Source: Alphaproteobacteria bacterium (GTDB taxonomy: Bacteria; Pseudomonadota; Alphaproteobacteria; Puniceispirillales; Puniceispirillaceae). From it: a DNA stretch of 16,782 bases. Location: contig WTHW01000134.1 in the NCBI GenBank assembly GCA_011526395.1, forward strand, positions 1-16,782. Direction: 5' to 3'. Position numbers and translations under genes: made by a program. The notes beneath the pieces were generated by a model, which saw nothing but the letters and a program-made list of their open reading frames with translations, was not told where the DNA came from and ran no database searches. Positions 1-7,397 of this stretch are shown piece by piece. The number at the start of each line of letters is the position of its first letter. Position 1 is the first letter of the stretch.

Positions 1-24
1 CTCGGAGATGTGTATAAGAGACAG
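1..24. other. Nextera adapter remnant (not genomic)
   Basis: Bases 6-24 read AGATGTGTATAAGAGACAG, the Tn5 mosaic end used in Illumina Nextera libraries. The five bases before it, CTCGG, are what precedes the mosaic end in the read-2 adapter. The sequence sits exactly at the left end of the contig, as untrimmed adapter would. Genomic sequence starts at about base 25. It should be trimmed and not annotated as a transposon end. Confidence 0.95.
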
Positions 25-37
25 ATGAAGAGGTGAC

Positions 38-886
38 TTACTGGTGGATTGGTTGCCATTTATCGAGCGCTTCAAGAAACTTTGTCTGCTCGCCATCATG
101 CATGGTAACATTTGTAGGAGCATACGGAAAATTGCCAGCTGTCACTTCGTTATGGAATGCAGAGAGTGCAGTGACGCGTTCTGTATGAATCTTTTGCTGA
201 AGGCGTCCCACATTACCAAAAGCGTGCGCGTGCTTTGGTGGTGTATCTTCTTCGCTTGCCTCGCCGCATATATCAGCTACGAATGAGAATATAGCGTCTC
301 CCGCCAAGCCAGAGCCTAGTGAGAAGGTAACGATATTCGTCTTATTGTTAATGGCTGCCAAAAATTCTTCGGCAATACATTCGACTTCTACAGCAAATAC
401 GCCAGCATCTTCCATTCTTTTTACAGTGTTCCATATTTGCATTGCTTCATCGGCTGTTCTTCCAAATGCGCGCAAGCCACCATAATGGTGGCTGAAGGTT
501 GGAATTAACCCTATATGACTTTGCACAGGTATTCCTTCATTTGCCATGCGCTCCATCACATCAAAAGATCTTAACGTGTAATACATATCTGCACCGCGTC
601 GCATAGCCTCAAATGCATGGGCGATAATTTCATCGTCAGATCCAAATTGTGACCATGATGATCCTGCGCCAGTAAAGTGTGTTGGCGCTAGCTCTCTGAC
701 GTCTTCCATTTGGTCAGTGCCAACAACAAACAAATCGATATCTGCCTCGACGCATGCGATGATTTGCTCTCTATTTGCCGGGTTTGACATAGATAATGTT
801 CTGCCGCTCCCTTTTAAGGCCTTTAGGTCTGCAACGGTGTAATTGCGTTTTGCTGCCTTGCGACTAAAATCATAAATTTTCTTCAT
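38..886 (-). CDS. PanB-like (ketopantoate hydroxymethyltransferase family) protein, divergent
   Basis: 282 aa from an ATG at 886-884. A TTG at 904 would add six residues, but the ATG is preceded by AGG and AAGAAG and is preferred. The fold family is recognisable from the N-terminal TVADLKALKGSGRTL (17-31), the segment IPVQSHIGLIPTFSHHYGG (119-137), FGRTADEA (141-148) and VEVEC (166-170). VEVEC holds E169, the counterpart of the catalytic Glu of PanB. The metal-ligand motifs of true PanB are not conserved: the usual VGDS is VVGTDQ here (54-59), and the LADLPF position reads YYTLRSF (102-108). The E114-containing VKLEGG region has no clear counterpart. Canonical ketopantoate synthesis is therefore doubtful, and a related aldol-type or lyase reaction on an unknown substrate is more likely. 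It is divergent from ccmF, and its stop lies 14 bases from the adapter, so downstream partners are unknown. Confidence 0.8.
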   Translation of the reverse strand: MKKIYDFSRKAAKRNYTVADLKALKGSGRTLSMSNPANREQIIACVEADIDLFVVGTDQMEDVRELAPTHFTGAGSSWSQFGSDDEIIAHAFEAMRRGADMYYTLRSFDVMERMANEGIPVQSHIGLIPTFSHHYGGLRAFGRTADEAMQIWNTVKRMEDAGVFAVEVECIAEEFLAAINNKTNIVTFSLGSGLAGDAIFSFVADICGEASEEDTPPKHAHAFGNVGRLQQKIHTERVTALSAFHNEVTAGNFPYAPTNVTMHDGEQTKFLEALDKWQPIHQ

Positions 887-1089
887 CTTCTTATACCTAA
901 CCAAACATATTTGGATATTCCGTTAGCCTGAACGCTAATTGAATTTTTAGAATGCGGCAATATCGCGCGCAAGTGATTGCACTTAATTATGTTCAATTGG
1001 TGGGTTATTTGTTATGTGATAGGCGATGTTAGCATCTGGATAATAGTTTAAATTTGGGATTTCCCCGATGCTAGATGGAGAATGAAAAT

Positions 1090-3048
1090 ATGTTTGCCAT
1101 TGCAGAGGTTGGTCATCTGGCTCTCGTGATTGCATTTATTGCCTCACTTTGTCAGGCCAGTCTATTGGTTTTAGCTCGTCCGTTCGGACTTGCTTTTATG
1201 GCTGTGCCTCTTCAAATCATCGCAACGGTTGCTGTCATTTCATCGTTTCTTTGCCTTGTACATGGGTTTGTAACATCAGACTTTTCAATAGCGCTGGTCG
1301 CACAACATTCCCATTCTTTGAAGCCATTGATCTATAAAATCTCAGGCACGTGGGGTAATCATGAGGGATCGCTCTTATTGTGGTCTGTCATTTTAGTGTT
1401 GTTTGGCGGCATCTTCGCGCTAACATCAAAGCGACTTCCATCGGATATTTCCCTGTATACGCTATCCGTTCAGGGCGCTGTGACATCTGCTTTTCTTGCT
1501 TTTAGCCTGTTCACCTCAAACGCCTTTGAAAGGTTGCTGGATGCGCCGCTAGAGGGGCGTGGACTTAATCCTGTATTGCAAGATGTTGGTTTGGCACTTC
1601 ATCCACCGATGCTATATCTTGGTTATGTGGGGTTGTCTTTAGCTTTTTCATTAGCTGTAGCTGGTCTAATCATTGGCCGGATTGATCAAGATTGGGGTAG
1701 GTGGACACGGCCATGGGTTTTGTCCGCGTGGAGTGCACTAACAGCTGGCATCGCACTTGGCAGCTGGTGGGCCTATTACGAACTCGGTTGGGGTGGCTGG
1801 TGGTTTTGGGATCCGGTTGAGAATGCTTCTTTGATGCCATGGCTTGCAGCAACCGCCCTTATGCATTCAGTCTTAGTCGTTGAAAAAAGAGGTCAACTTA
1901 AAAGTTGGACCGTGCTTTTAGCCATATTATCTTTCTCGCTATCTTTGGTGGGCACATTCATCGTGCGCTCAGGGTTGCTCACCTCGGTGCATAGTTTTGC
2001 ATCAGATCCATCAAGAGGGATATTCATTCTGGGAATATTGCTAGTAGCGATAGGTTTACCACTTATTTTGTTTGCTCTTAGGGGGCCACAATTATCTAGC
2101 GAGAATGATGCAAATTTCATGAGCCGCGATATCGCTATTGTTATCAATAACATTATTCTCATAGTCGCAACCTCGATTGTAATTCTTGGCACCTTCTATC
2201 CACTCGGACTTGAGCTAGTAAGCAACCAGCGTATTACTGTGGGGCCACCATATTATGAGGCAACATTTAATCCAATCATGTCTTTCGCATTAATTGGAAT
2301 GGTGATAGGGCCCATTCTTATGTGGCGTAAAGGGGTTTTGCCCCATGGAAAGCGCGTTCTAATCACAGCCCTGATTGGTGCTGTTATGGCGAATATCATA
2401 GGTTTATCAGTGCTACATAATATATCGCCTGTAGCGATTGCCGGCCTGGGATTACTGGGATGGCTTGGTTTTGGTATGATTGCCGACATGCAACGTCACC
2501 TAAAATGCCATCAACCTTCAAAATTGTTAACGTCACTGCGTTCAAGTGGTGTCGCGATATGGGGTATGTGGCTAGGTCATATGGGAATGGCCGTATTTTT
2601 GCTGGGTGCCTTGGGTGATGGACTATCGCGTTCAGAGAAAACAGTAAGAGCTATGCCAGGTGATGTTATCCAATTATCTGATAGGCAGTATCGTTTTATT
2701 GAGGTTCAACAAAATCAAGGGCCAAATTATTCAACAATTACAGCGCTGTTATCTTTGGAAACGTTAGAGGGGCAAAAAATAGCGACCTTGGCGCCAGAGA
2801 AACGGTTTTATCCAGCAGAAAAACAGACAACTACAGAGGCATCAATTCGAGCCACCTTTGCTGGTGACGATTATGCGGTATTAGGTGATGGCGATAATAA
2901 CATTGGCTACAGCCTACGGTTATATCATAAGCCGTTAGTCAGCTGGATATGGGGTGGCGCGGCTATTATGGCATTTGGCGGTATTATGGGGTTTATTGGC
3001 CGAAAGCCTGTAAAGGGAAAGCTAACAAAAGATGCGGGAGCCATGTAA
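1090..3048 (+). CDS. ccmF: Cytochrome c maturation protein CcmF (haem lyase subunit)
   Basis: 652 aa, a usual length for CcmF. It is a polytopic inner-membrane protein that, with CcmH/CcmI, attaches haem to apocytochrome c in System I. The signature WGNHEGSLLLW lies near residues 88-98, and the tryptophan-rich WWD haem-handling domain (LGWGGWWFWDPVENAS) near 233-248. The four conserved haem-related histidines appear at H171 (LHPPM), H259 (LMHS), H301 (SVHSF) and H497 (LGHMG). An in-frame ATG at 1075 is possible. The ATG at 1090 has GGAG nine bases upstream and begins MFAIAEVGHLAL like other CcmF proteins, so it is preferred. Its TAA overlaps the next ATG by one base. The ccmABCDE genes are not upstream and must lie elsewhere. 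Confidence 0.95.
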   Translation: MFAIAEVGHLALVIAFIASLCQASLLVLARPFGLAFMAVPLQIIATVAVISSFLCLVHGFVTSDFSIALVAQHSHSLKPLIYKISGTWGNHEGSLLLWSVILVLFGGIFALTSKRLPSDISLYTLSVQGAVTSAFLAFSLFTSNAFERLLDAPLEGRGLNPVLQDVGLALHPPMLYLGYVGLSLAFSLAVAGLIIGRIDQDWGRWTRPWVLSAWSALTAGIALGSWWAYYELGWGGWWFWDPVENASLMPWLAATALMHSVLVVEKRGQLKSWTVLLAILSFSLSLVGTFIVRSGLLTSVHSFASDPSRGIFILGILLVAIGLPLILFALRGPQLSSENDANFMSRDIAIVINNIILIVATSIVILGTFYPLGLELVSNQRITVGPPYYEATFNPIMSFALIGMVIGPILMWRKGVLPHGKRVLITALIGAVMANIIGLSVLHNISPVAIAGLGLLGWLGFGMIADMQRHLKCHQPSKLLTSLRSSGVAIWGMWLGHMGMAVFLLGALGDGLSRSEKTVRAMPGDVIQLSDRQYRFIEVQQNQGPNYSTITALLSLETLEGQKIATLAPEKRFYPAEKQTTTEASIRATFAGDDYAVLGDGDNNIGYSLRLYHKPLVSWIWGGAAIMAFGGIMGFIGRKPVKGKLTKDAGAM

Positions 3049-3593
3049 TGCCAAAACAGAGCTTTACCTATCTTATTCCGTTAATTGGGTTTGCGATATT
3101 CGTTGTTATTGCAAGTGTCGCATTGCTAGCAACGGTAAATGGCACCAGGCAGAATGATCAACTGCCTTCTGTTCTGATAGGTAAGCAAGCACCCGCATTA
3201 CCAGCAAATGCATTATCACAAGAGTTTGCAAAACCTTTATCTGCTTTTGCTGGTGAGGTGGTGCTTGTAAATGTGATGGCTAGCTGGTGTGCGCCATGCA
3301 GAGCTGAGTTGCCTGCACTGTCCTTATTGTCCAAAGAGATGCCTGTCCTAGCGATTGCTTACAAAGATAAATTAGAAGATACACAACAATTTTTAGAACA
3401 ATATGGAAATCCCTATTCTGCGATTTGGATGGATTATGATGGCACGACAGGCATTTCATGGGGCATATATGGGGTGCCAGAAACCTTTATCATAGATGGT
3501 GATGGGCGGGTTGTATTGCGTCATGCAGGCCCTATTTTCAAAGATACCATTGATAACGTCATTCGCCCAACAGTTCAGGAATTGCGTAAATGA
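3048..3593 (+). CDS. ccmG: Thiol:disulfide interchange protein CcmG/DsbE
   Basis: 181 aa, a membrane-anchored periplasmic thioredoxin-like protein. It reduces the CXXCH cysteines of apocytochrome c (or CcmH) before haem attachment. It has an N-terminal membrane anchor at about residues 8-29, the active site WCAPC at 80-84, and the cis-proline motif YGVPETF with P144. The start is the ATG at 3048, within TAATG shared with the ccmF stop, and GGGAG at the end of ccmF serves as ribosome binding site. An in-frame start at 2949 would lie inside ccmF and is not credible. The TGA stop overlaps the ccmH ATG by four bases (ATGA), which indicates translational coupling. Confidence 0.95.
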   Translation: MPKQSFTYLIPLIGFAIFVVIASVALLATVNGTRQNDQLPSVLIGKQAPALPANALSQEFAKPLSAFAGEVVLVNVMASWCAPCRAELPALSLLSKEMPVLAIAYKDKLEDTQQFLEQYGNPYSAIWMDYDGTTGISWGIYGVPETFIIDGDGRVVLRHAGPIFKDTIDNVIRPTVQELRK

Positions 3594-5176
3594 GATATCG
3601 TTTAGCGTTTCTGTTGTATGTTGCTGTTACAATTAGCATCATTCCATATGGTGGCTCATCTCACATAAAAGGCGCCTTGGCGATTAGTCCTGAGGAGCAA
3701 TTATCAGATCCAATATTAGAAGAACGAGCGCGTAGTTTGTCTTCGCAATTACGTTGCTTGGTCTGTCAAAATCAATCAATAGAAGATTCCGATGCTGAAT
3801 TAGCGCGTGATTTACGAAAAGAAGTGCGTGTTAAATTACAACAAGGTTTTGATGATGAGGTGATTTTAAAGAGCCTGCAAAATACTTATGGCGACTATAT
3901 TTTGCTGCGGCCTCCCGTTAATCAAACGACTTATTTGCTCTGGTTGACCCCAATAATTTTGGTCCTGTTTGCCGGGTTTTTATTCTACCAAAGTTTTAAA
4001 CCAAAACGCGTCGCGAATATCGAGGTTGAAAAAAGTAATAAGCAGATATATCTCCCAGATGAGGTGATGCCATCAATGGGCAGACCAAAAACGGCTATGT
4101 TGTTTTTAGGCGCCATTTTTTTGGCCAGCATAGGCTTATACAGTTTTTTGGGTCAGCCAAGTCTAGTATCCAAACCAGTTGCAGAACGCGTAACAGAACG
4201 TACTGAAGCAAATGCAAAGAAAGCGCTAGAGTTAAATAAGCTTAAAGAGAGCTTTGCATCTGCGAAGCAACAGGCGTCATTAACGCCAGATTCAGTGGAA
4301 GCGCAAATGTCATTGGCACTTGCAGCTGCGCAAATTCAAGATTTTGAGACTGAAATAACATCTCTGAGACGGGCGCTTGCGTTAACAAATGATAATCCAT
4401 CTATCAAGGCAATGTTAGCTGAAGCGCTCAGCCGTCAAGCTGATGGGCAAATAACCTTGCCTGCACGAGTATTAATAGATAAAGCGCTAGCAGCTGCACC
4501 AAACGAGCCAAGGGCTTTATTTATCAAAGGTTTATCTGCCTATCAGGATGAGCGTTATTTGGATGCGATTGCTGAGTGGGAGCAGTTGCAAAGAACGGCA
4601 CCACGAGATTCCATTTGGCCAAATCTTGCCGCGCAAAATAAACAGGCCGCTGCAGATGCAATTGGCATTCAACTGCCTAATGGGAGAGCTATTGTGCAAG
4701 AAGATGATGTCGCCGCAATGGCAAATGCAACAGGCGAAGAGCGGCAAGAGATGATTTCAGCGATGGTGGCTGGCTTAGAAATGCGTCTAAACGATGAGCC
4801 TAACGACCGTCAGGGCTGGTCTATGCTCATAAGAGCTATGGGCGTGCTTGATGATAAGCAAGGCCTCTTGCGTGCCTTATCAGGAAATGCGCGCGCTTTT
4901 CCAACAGAACGCGCTGCTCAACTTTCGTTTCTTGAGGAAATGTTGGCTCAAGGATTTGATGTTACCTTCTTGAGCGAGGCAAATGAGGCTCTTGAAAGAT
5001 TGAAAAATCTAACGCCAGATACGCTAGAATATTTATTCTTTGCAGGTCATCTTGCGAGAGCGCAGGGTGACATCAAATCAGCCATGACACTATGGCAAAC
5101 GCTTTATGACCGTTTGCCTGATGATGGTGTGTTTAAGCCGCAAATAGCGAAGCAAATTTCTGATTTAACACCCTGA
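3590..5176 (+). CDS. ccmH: Fused CcmH-CcmI cytochrome c maturation protein
   Basis: 528 aa. Residues 1-30 are a signal-like hydrophobic segment. Residues 33-135 form the CcmH domain with the redox motif LRCLVCQ (C56, C59) followed by NQSIEDSDAELARDLR, then a membrane anchor at about 115-134. A second membrane helix at about 169-186 begins a CcmI part. From about 230 this becomes a periplasmic helical-repeat (TPR) region that binds the apocytochrome C-terminus. The fusion matches the layout of E. coli CcmH; in many alphaproteobacteria the two parts are separate genes. It is the last gene of the ccmF-ccmG-ccmHI operon and converges on the cytochrome c gene 22 bases away. Confidence 0.93.
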   Translation: MRYRLAFLLYVAVTISIIPYGGSSHIKGALAISPEEQLSDPILEERARSLSSQLRCLVCQNQSIEDSDAELARDLRKEVRVKLQQGFDDEVILKSLQNTYGDYILLRPPVNQTTYLLWLTPIILVLFAGFLFYQSFKPKRVANIEVEKSNKQIYLPDEVMPSMGRPKTAMLFLGAIFLASIGLYSFLGQPSLVSKPVAERVTERTEANAKKALELNKLKESFASAKQQASLTPDSVEAQMSLALAAAQIQDFETEITSLRRALALTNDNPSIKAMLAEALSRQADGQITLPARVLIDKALAAAPNEPRALFIKGLSAYQDERYLDAIAEWEQLQRTAPRDSIWPNLAAQNKQAAADAIGIQLPNGRAIVQEDDVAAMANATGEERQEMISAMVAGLEMRLNDEPNDRQGWSMLIRAMGVLDDKQGLLRALSGNARAFPTERAAQLSFLEEMLAQGFDVTFLSEANEALERLKNLTPDTLEYLFFAGHLARAQGDIKSAMTLWQTLYDRLPDDGVFKPQIAKQISDLTP

Positions 5177-5183
5177 TAACAGC

Positions 5184-5205
5184 GCAATAGCAATTTTATT
5201 ATTGC
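5184..5205. terminator. Weak hairpin between convergent genes
   Basis: GCAATA (5184-5189) pairs with TATTGC (5200-5205) across a 10-base AT-rich loop and overlaps the stop codon of the cytochrome c gene. It could end transcription from both sides, but the six-pair stem is weak and no proper T-tract follows. Confidence 0.3.
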
Positions 5206-5564
5206 AGTGATTTGAAATAGGCAATGATATCAGCGCGGTCTTTTTCTTTCCTCAGGCCGGCAAATGCCATTTTAGTACCTTTTAAATATTTCTTTGGTGC
5301 TGCGAGATAACCATCCAGTGTAGCCTCATCCCATACAAAGCCGCTATTTTTCATTGCTTTAGAATATTTTCTATAGCTCTCAACAGAAGCGGCGGGCCTA
5401 TCGATGATGTTGACTAGATGCGGCCCTGTCTTGTTTTTTTCTTCATTTACAACATGACAAGCTTTGCATTTTTTGAAGATTTTTTCCCCTTTGGCTGCAT
5501 CACCTGCCAAAGTTTGGTTGCTACCAATTGTTGCTATCAGAAGAATTGCAAAAAGAACGCGCAT
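5199..5564 (-). CDS. Small periplasmic class I cytochrome c (c2/c550 type)
   Basis: 121 aa. Residues 1-20 are a Sec signal peptide, probably cleaved after TLA before GDAAKG. The haem site is CKACH (C33, C36, H37), and M99 in GTKMAFAG is the expected axial methionine. The overall pattern, including DRPAAS, KAMKNSG, LDGYLAAP and a C-terminal DIIAYFKSL, is that of soluble electron carriers related to cytochrome c2 and mitochondrial cytochrome c. It probably shuttles electrons between the bc1 complex and a terminal oxidase. It is a client of the System I machinery encoded by the convergent ccm genes. A promoter-like sequence lies about 35-65 bases upstream of its ATG. Confidence 0.93.
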   Translation of the reverse strand: MRVLFAILLIATIGSNQTLAGDAAKGEKIFKKCKACHVVNEEKNKTGPHLVNIIDRPAASVESYRKYSKAMKNSGFVWDEATLDGYLAAPKKYLKGTKMAFAGLRKEKDRADIIAYFKSLQ

Positions 5565-5600
5565 AGGAACCCCAGAGTTTTATCACTAAAATACACCTCA

Positions 5601-5628
5601 TATATAGTCATCGACCTTATTATGACAA
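5601..5628 (-). promoter_or_regulatory. Likely sigma70-type promoter of the cytochrome c gene
   Basis: Read on the minus strand, TTGTCA (5628-5623) and TATATA (5606-5601) are separated by 16 bases. Transcription would start near 5594, leaving a leader of about 30 bases before the ATG at 5564. Confidence 0.5.
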
Positions 5629-5674
5629 TTCTAAAACCGCAATTTTTAGAGATTTTTATAGCTCAATGTTTCGT

Positions 5675-5704
5675 TTGTTTTAAAAATGTCATCAGAAGTA
5701 TAAA
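5675..5704 (+). promoter_or_regulatory. Possible promoter of the sulfotransferase operon
   Basis: TTGTTT (5675-5680) and TATAAA (5699-5704) are separated by 18 bases, in the 218-base region between the divergent cytochrome c gene and the AMDase-like gene. The boxes resemble sigma70 sites, but the region is AT-rich, so chance matches are common. No other strong element was seen in 5565-5782. Confidence 0.35.
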
Positions 5705-5782
5705 AGTGATTGATTTGTTGAGCGAAATTATGTCTAGGTTTTGATGGAGATAAAGAAATTACACGGCCCTAGGAGTGAGGTA

Positions 5783-6613
5783 ATGACATCCTATGAAAAG
5801 CCAAAAAAATGGCAGAACAGTAAGGTAAAGTTATTTCCTTTTCAGGTTGGGTTAACATGCCCTCCTCATGATTTTGATGCTGCACCATCTGATTTCTTGC
5901 GCCTTGCACCCGAAACTGTTGGTGTTCATGGGCGTATGTTGCATGTTCCAGATTACAAACATCGACTTGATCAGCGTAAACAAAATTTTGGTCTGCTAGA
6001 GGAATTTGTCGAATGTATGGCGAATAATGGCGCTGATGTGTGCGGGCAAGTGGGCTCTAATTGGGTGCATGCTAGTGGTTTAGGCGTTGAGGGTATCAGA
6101 CAGCATTGTGAAATGCTTTCTGATAAATATGAGACGCCATTTCATATGGCTGGCTATGCAATGGTTGAGGCATTAAGAGACCAAAATGTTGAAAAAGTTG
6201 CGTTAAATGCCTGTTATCACCGCGATAGTTGGTATCAGGGAACTGTTGGCTTCTTGCAAGAGGCAGGATTTGATGTGGTTTGGGCCGGCAATTTTCATGA
6301 CCAAGGTTGGTTCTCGACTCAGCAAGAGGTGGATGAGTGCATCTGGTGTTTTGATGAAGAATTGCTTTGGAAATCTTTCGATTTTGTCGCAAATAAAGCA
6401 CCAAATGTTGATGCTTACCTCATAAATGGCATGTCAAATTATCGCCGCCCATCAGATGGATTGGCGAGACGTCCCGTTCATCACACAGCGGAGCTAGAAA
6501 AAAGACTAGGCTCAATGGTTGTTGGGCATGATACCGCCTTATATTGGCGTTTATTTAAAACATTGGGTATCGCGCCCGCTGAGGCGCAGGGCAAATTACT
6601 GGCTAGCCTATAA
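5783..6613 (+). CDS. Arylmalonate decarboxylase / maleate isomerase-like protein
   Basis: 276 aa. The start is the ATG at 5783, with AGGAG seven bases upstream; a TTG at 5741 and an ATG at 5744 in the same frame have poorer sites. The superfamily (Asp/Glu racemase, maleate cis-trans isomerase, AMDase, EutA) is inferred from GADVCGQVGSNWVHASGLG (83-101) and the segment MVEALRDQNVEKVALNACYH (127-146). The second-lobe motif AYLINGMSNYRRP (211-223) also fits. These enzymes use one or two cysteines. Here the first position aligns with G91 (AMDase has Gly there too), and the second, Cys188 in AMDase, aligns with G216. Other cysteines exist (C26, C87, C134, C187, C189), but none sits at the standard place. 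It is the first gene of a four-gene run, 26 bases before the sulfotransferase. The substrate is unknown; a small carboxylic acid is plausible. Confidence 0.72.
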   Translation: MTSYEKPKKWQNSKVKLFPFQVGLTCPPHDFDAAPSDFLRLAPETVGVHGRMLHVPDYKHRLDQRKQNFGLLEEFVECMANNGADVCGQVGSNWVHASGLGVEGIRQHCEMLSDKYETPFHMAGYAMVEALRDQNVEKVALNACYHRDSWYQGTVGFLQEAGFDVVWAGNFHDQGWFSTQQEVDECIWCFDEELLWKSFDFVANKAPNVDAYLINGMSNYRRPSDGLARRPVHHTAELEKRLGSMVVGHDTALYWRLFKTLGIAPAEAQGKLLASL

Positions 6614-6639
6614 ATAAAAGAGATTTCGGGGAGAGAATA

Positions 6640-7377
6640 ATGCACAAAATTGTAGCTTTGTGGGCTGTGCCGCGGTCTACATCAACGGCATTTGAATGGA
6701 TGATGAGGCAGCGAGGCGATCTTGCATGTTTGCATGAGCCATTTGGTGAAGCATGGTATCAAGGAGAGGAGCCATTATGGCCGCGTCTGGCGGAAGATTC
6801 GGTTCGCACGCCAGGCCTAACGCTAGAGTCTGTTTGGCAAGATATGCAAAAACTAGCAAAAGAAGGTCCCGTCTTTACCAAAGATTTCCCTTTATATTTG
6901 GACCATATGTGGAATGATGAATTTTTATCTCATTTCACGCATTCTTTCTTAATTAGAAACCCCGCAATGACCATCACATCGATGTTCAATAAGTGGCCAG
7001 ATTTTGTGGAAAAAGAAGTTGGCTTTGCTGAACAAAGACAATTATTTGAGATGATTATGGAAAAAACAGGCACGCCGCCGCCTGTTATAGATTCTGATGA
7101 TCTTTTGGAAGCGCCGGCAGATATCGTTGAAAAATGGTGTGCGGCTGTCGATATCCCGTTCATTGAATCAGCACTTAGCTGGGAGCCGGGCGCTCGTGAT
7201 GAGGTCAGCTGGTGGGATGGCGGAAGTTTCCATGCTAACTTGCGGAACTCAGATGGTCTCAAGCCTCAACCGCGCAAGAGTTATGTGCCGATAGAAGAGG
7301 CCCCTCAGCGTGTGCAAGATGTCTATGAGCGCGTTTTGCCTCATTATGAATTCATGCACCAATTCCGTATTCGCTAG
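6640..7377 (+). CDS. Small P-loop sulfotransferase-family protein
   Basis: 245 aa with the ATG preceded by GGGGAG. The N-terminal loop LWAVPRSTSTAF (7-18) matches the 5'-phosphosulfate-binding loop of PAPS-dependent sulfotransferases, with RS in place of the Lys of eukaryotic enzymes as in many bacterial ones. HEP at 32-34 and the later SFLIRNPAMTITSMF (102-116), holding R106 and S114, match the 3'-phosphate-binding segment. Such proteins move a sulfuryl group from PAPS to an alcohol or amine. The next gene, 20 bases downstream, encodes the full PAPS synthase, so donor supply and use are genetically linked. No signal peptide is seen, so it is probably cytosolic and acts on a small molecule. 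Members of this family are also annotated as P-loop proteins of unknown function, so the exact reaction is unproven. Confidence 0.82.
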   Translation: MHKIVALWAVPRSTSTAFEWMMRQRGDLACLHEPFGEAWYQGEEPLWPRLAEDSVRTPGLTLESVWQDMQKLAKEGPVFTKDFPLYLDHMWNDEFLSHFTHSFLIRNPAMTITSMFNKWPDFVEKEVGFAEQRQLFEMIMEKTGTPPPVIDSDDLLEAPADIVEKWCAAVDIPFIESALSWEPGARDEVSWWDGGSFHANLRNSDGLKPQPRKSYVPIEEAPQRVQDVYERVLPHYEFMHQFRIR

Positions 7378-7397
7378 CCTTAAAGGACTGATAAATA

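Noticed and set aside
1..24. Tn5-like transposon end
   Set aside because: It is the engineered mosaic end with Nextera adapter bases before it, located exactly at the contig edge; no transposase or second end is present.
38..886. Straight annotation as panB for pantothenate synthesis
   Set aside because: Key metal-ligand motifs are altered or missing, so only family membership is supported.
971..984. Inverted repeat AAGTG/CACTT in the divergent region between the PanB-like gene and ccmF
   Set aside because: Five-base arms are too short to distinguish from chance; no known operator consensus recognised, and no convincing promoter boxes were found in 887-1089.
5418..5744. Plus-strand open frame of 108 codons
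   Set aside because: It overlaps the start of the cytochrome c gene antisense and runs through the AT-rich promoter region; no ribosome binding site or family resemblance.
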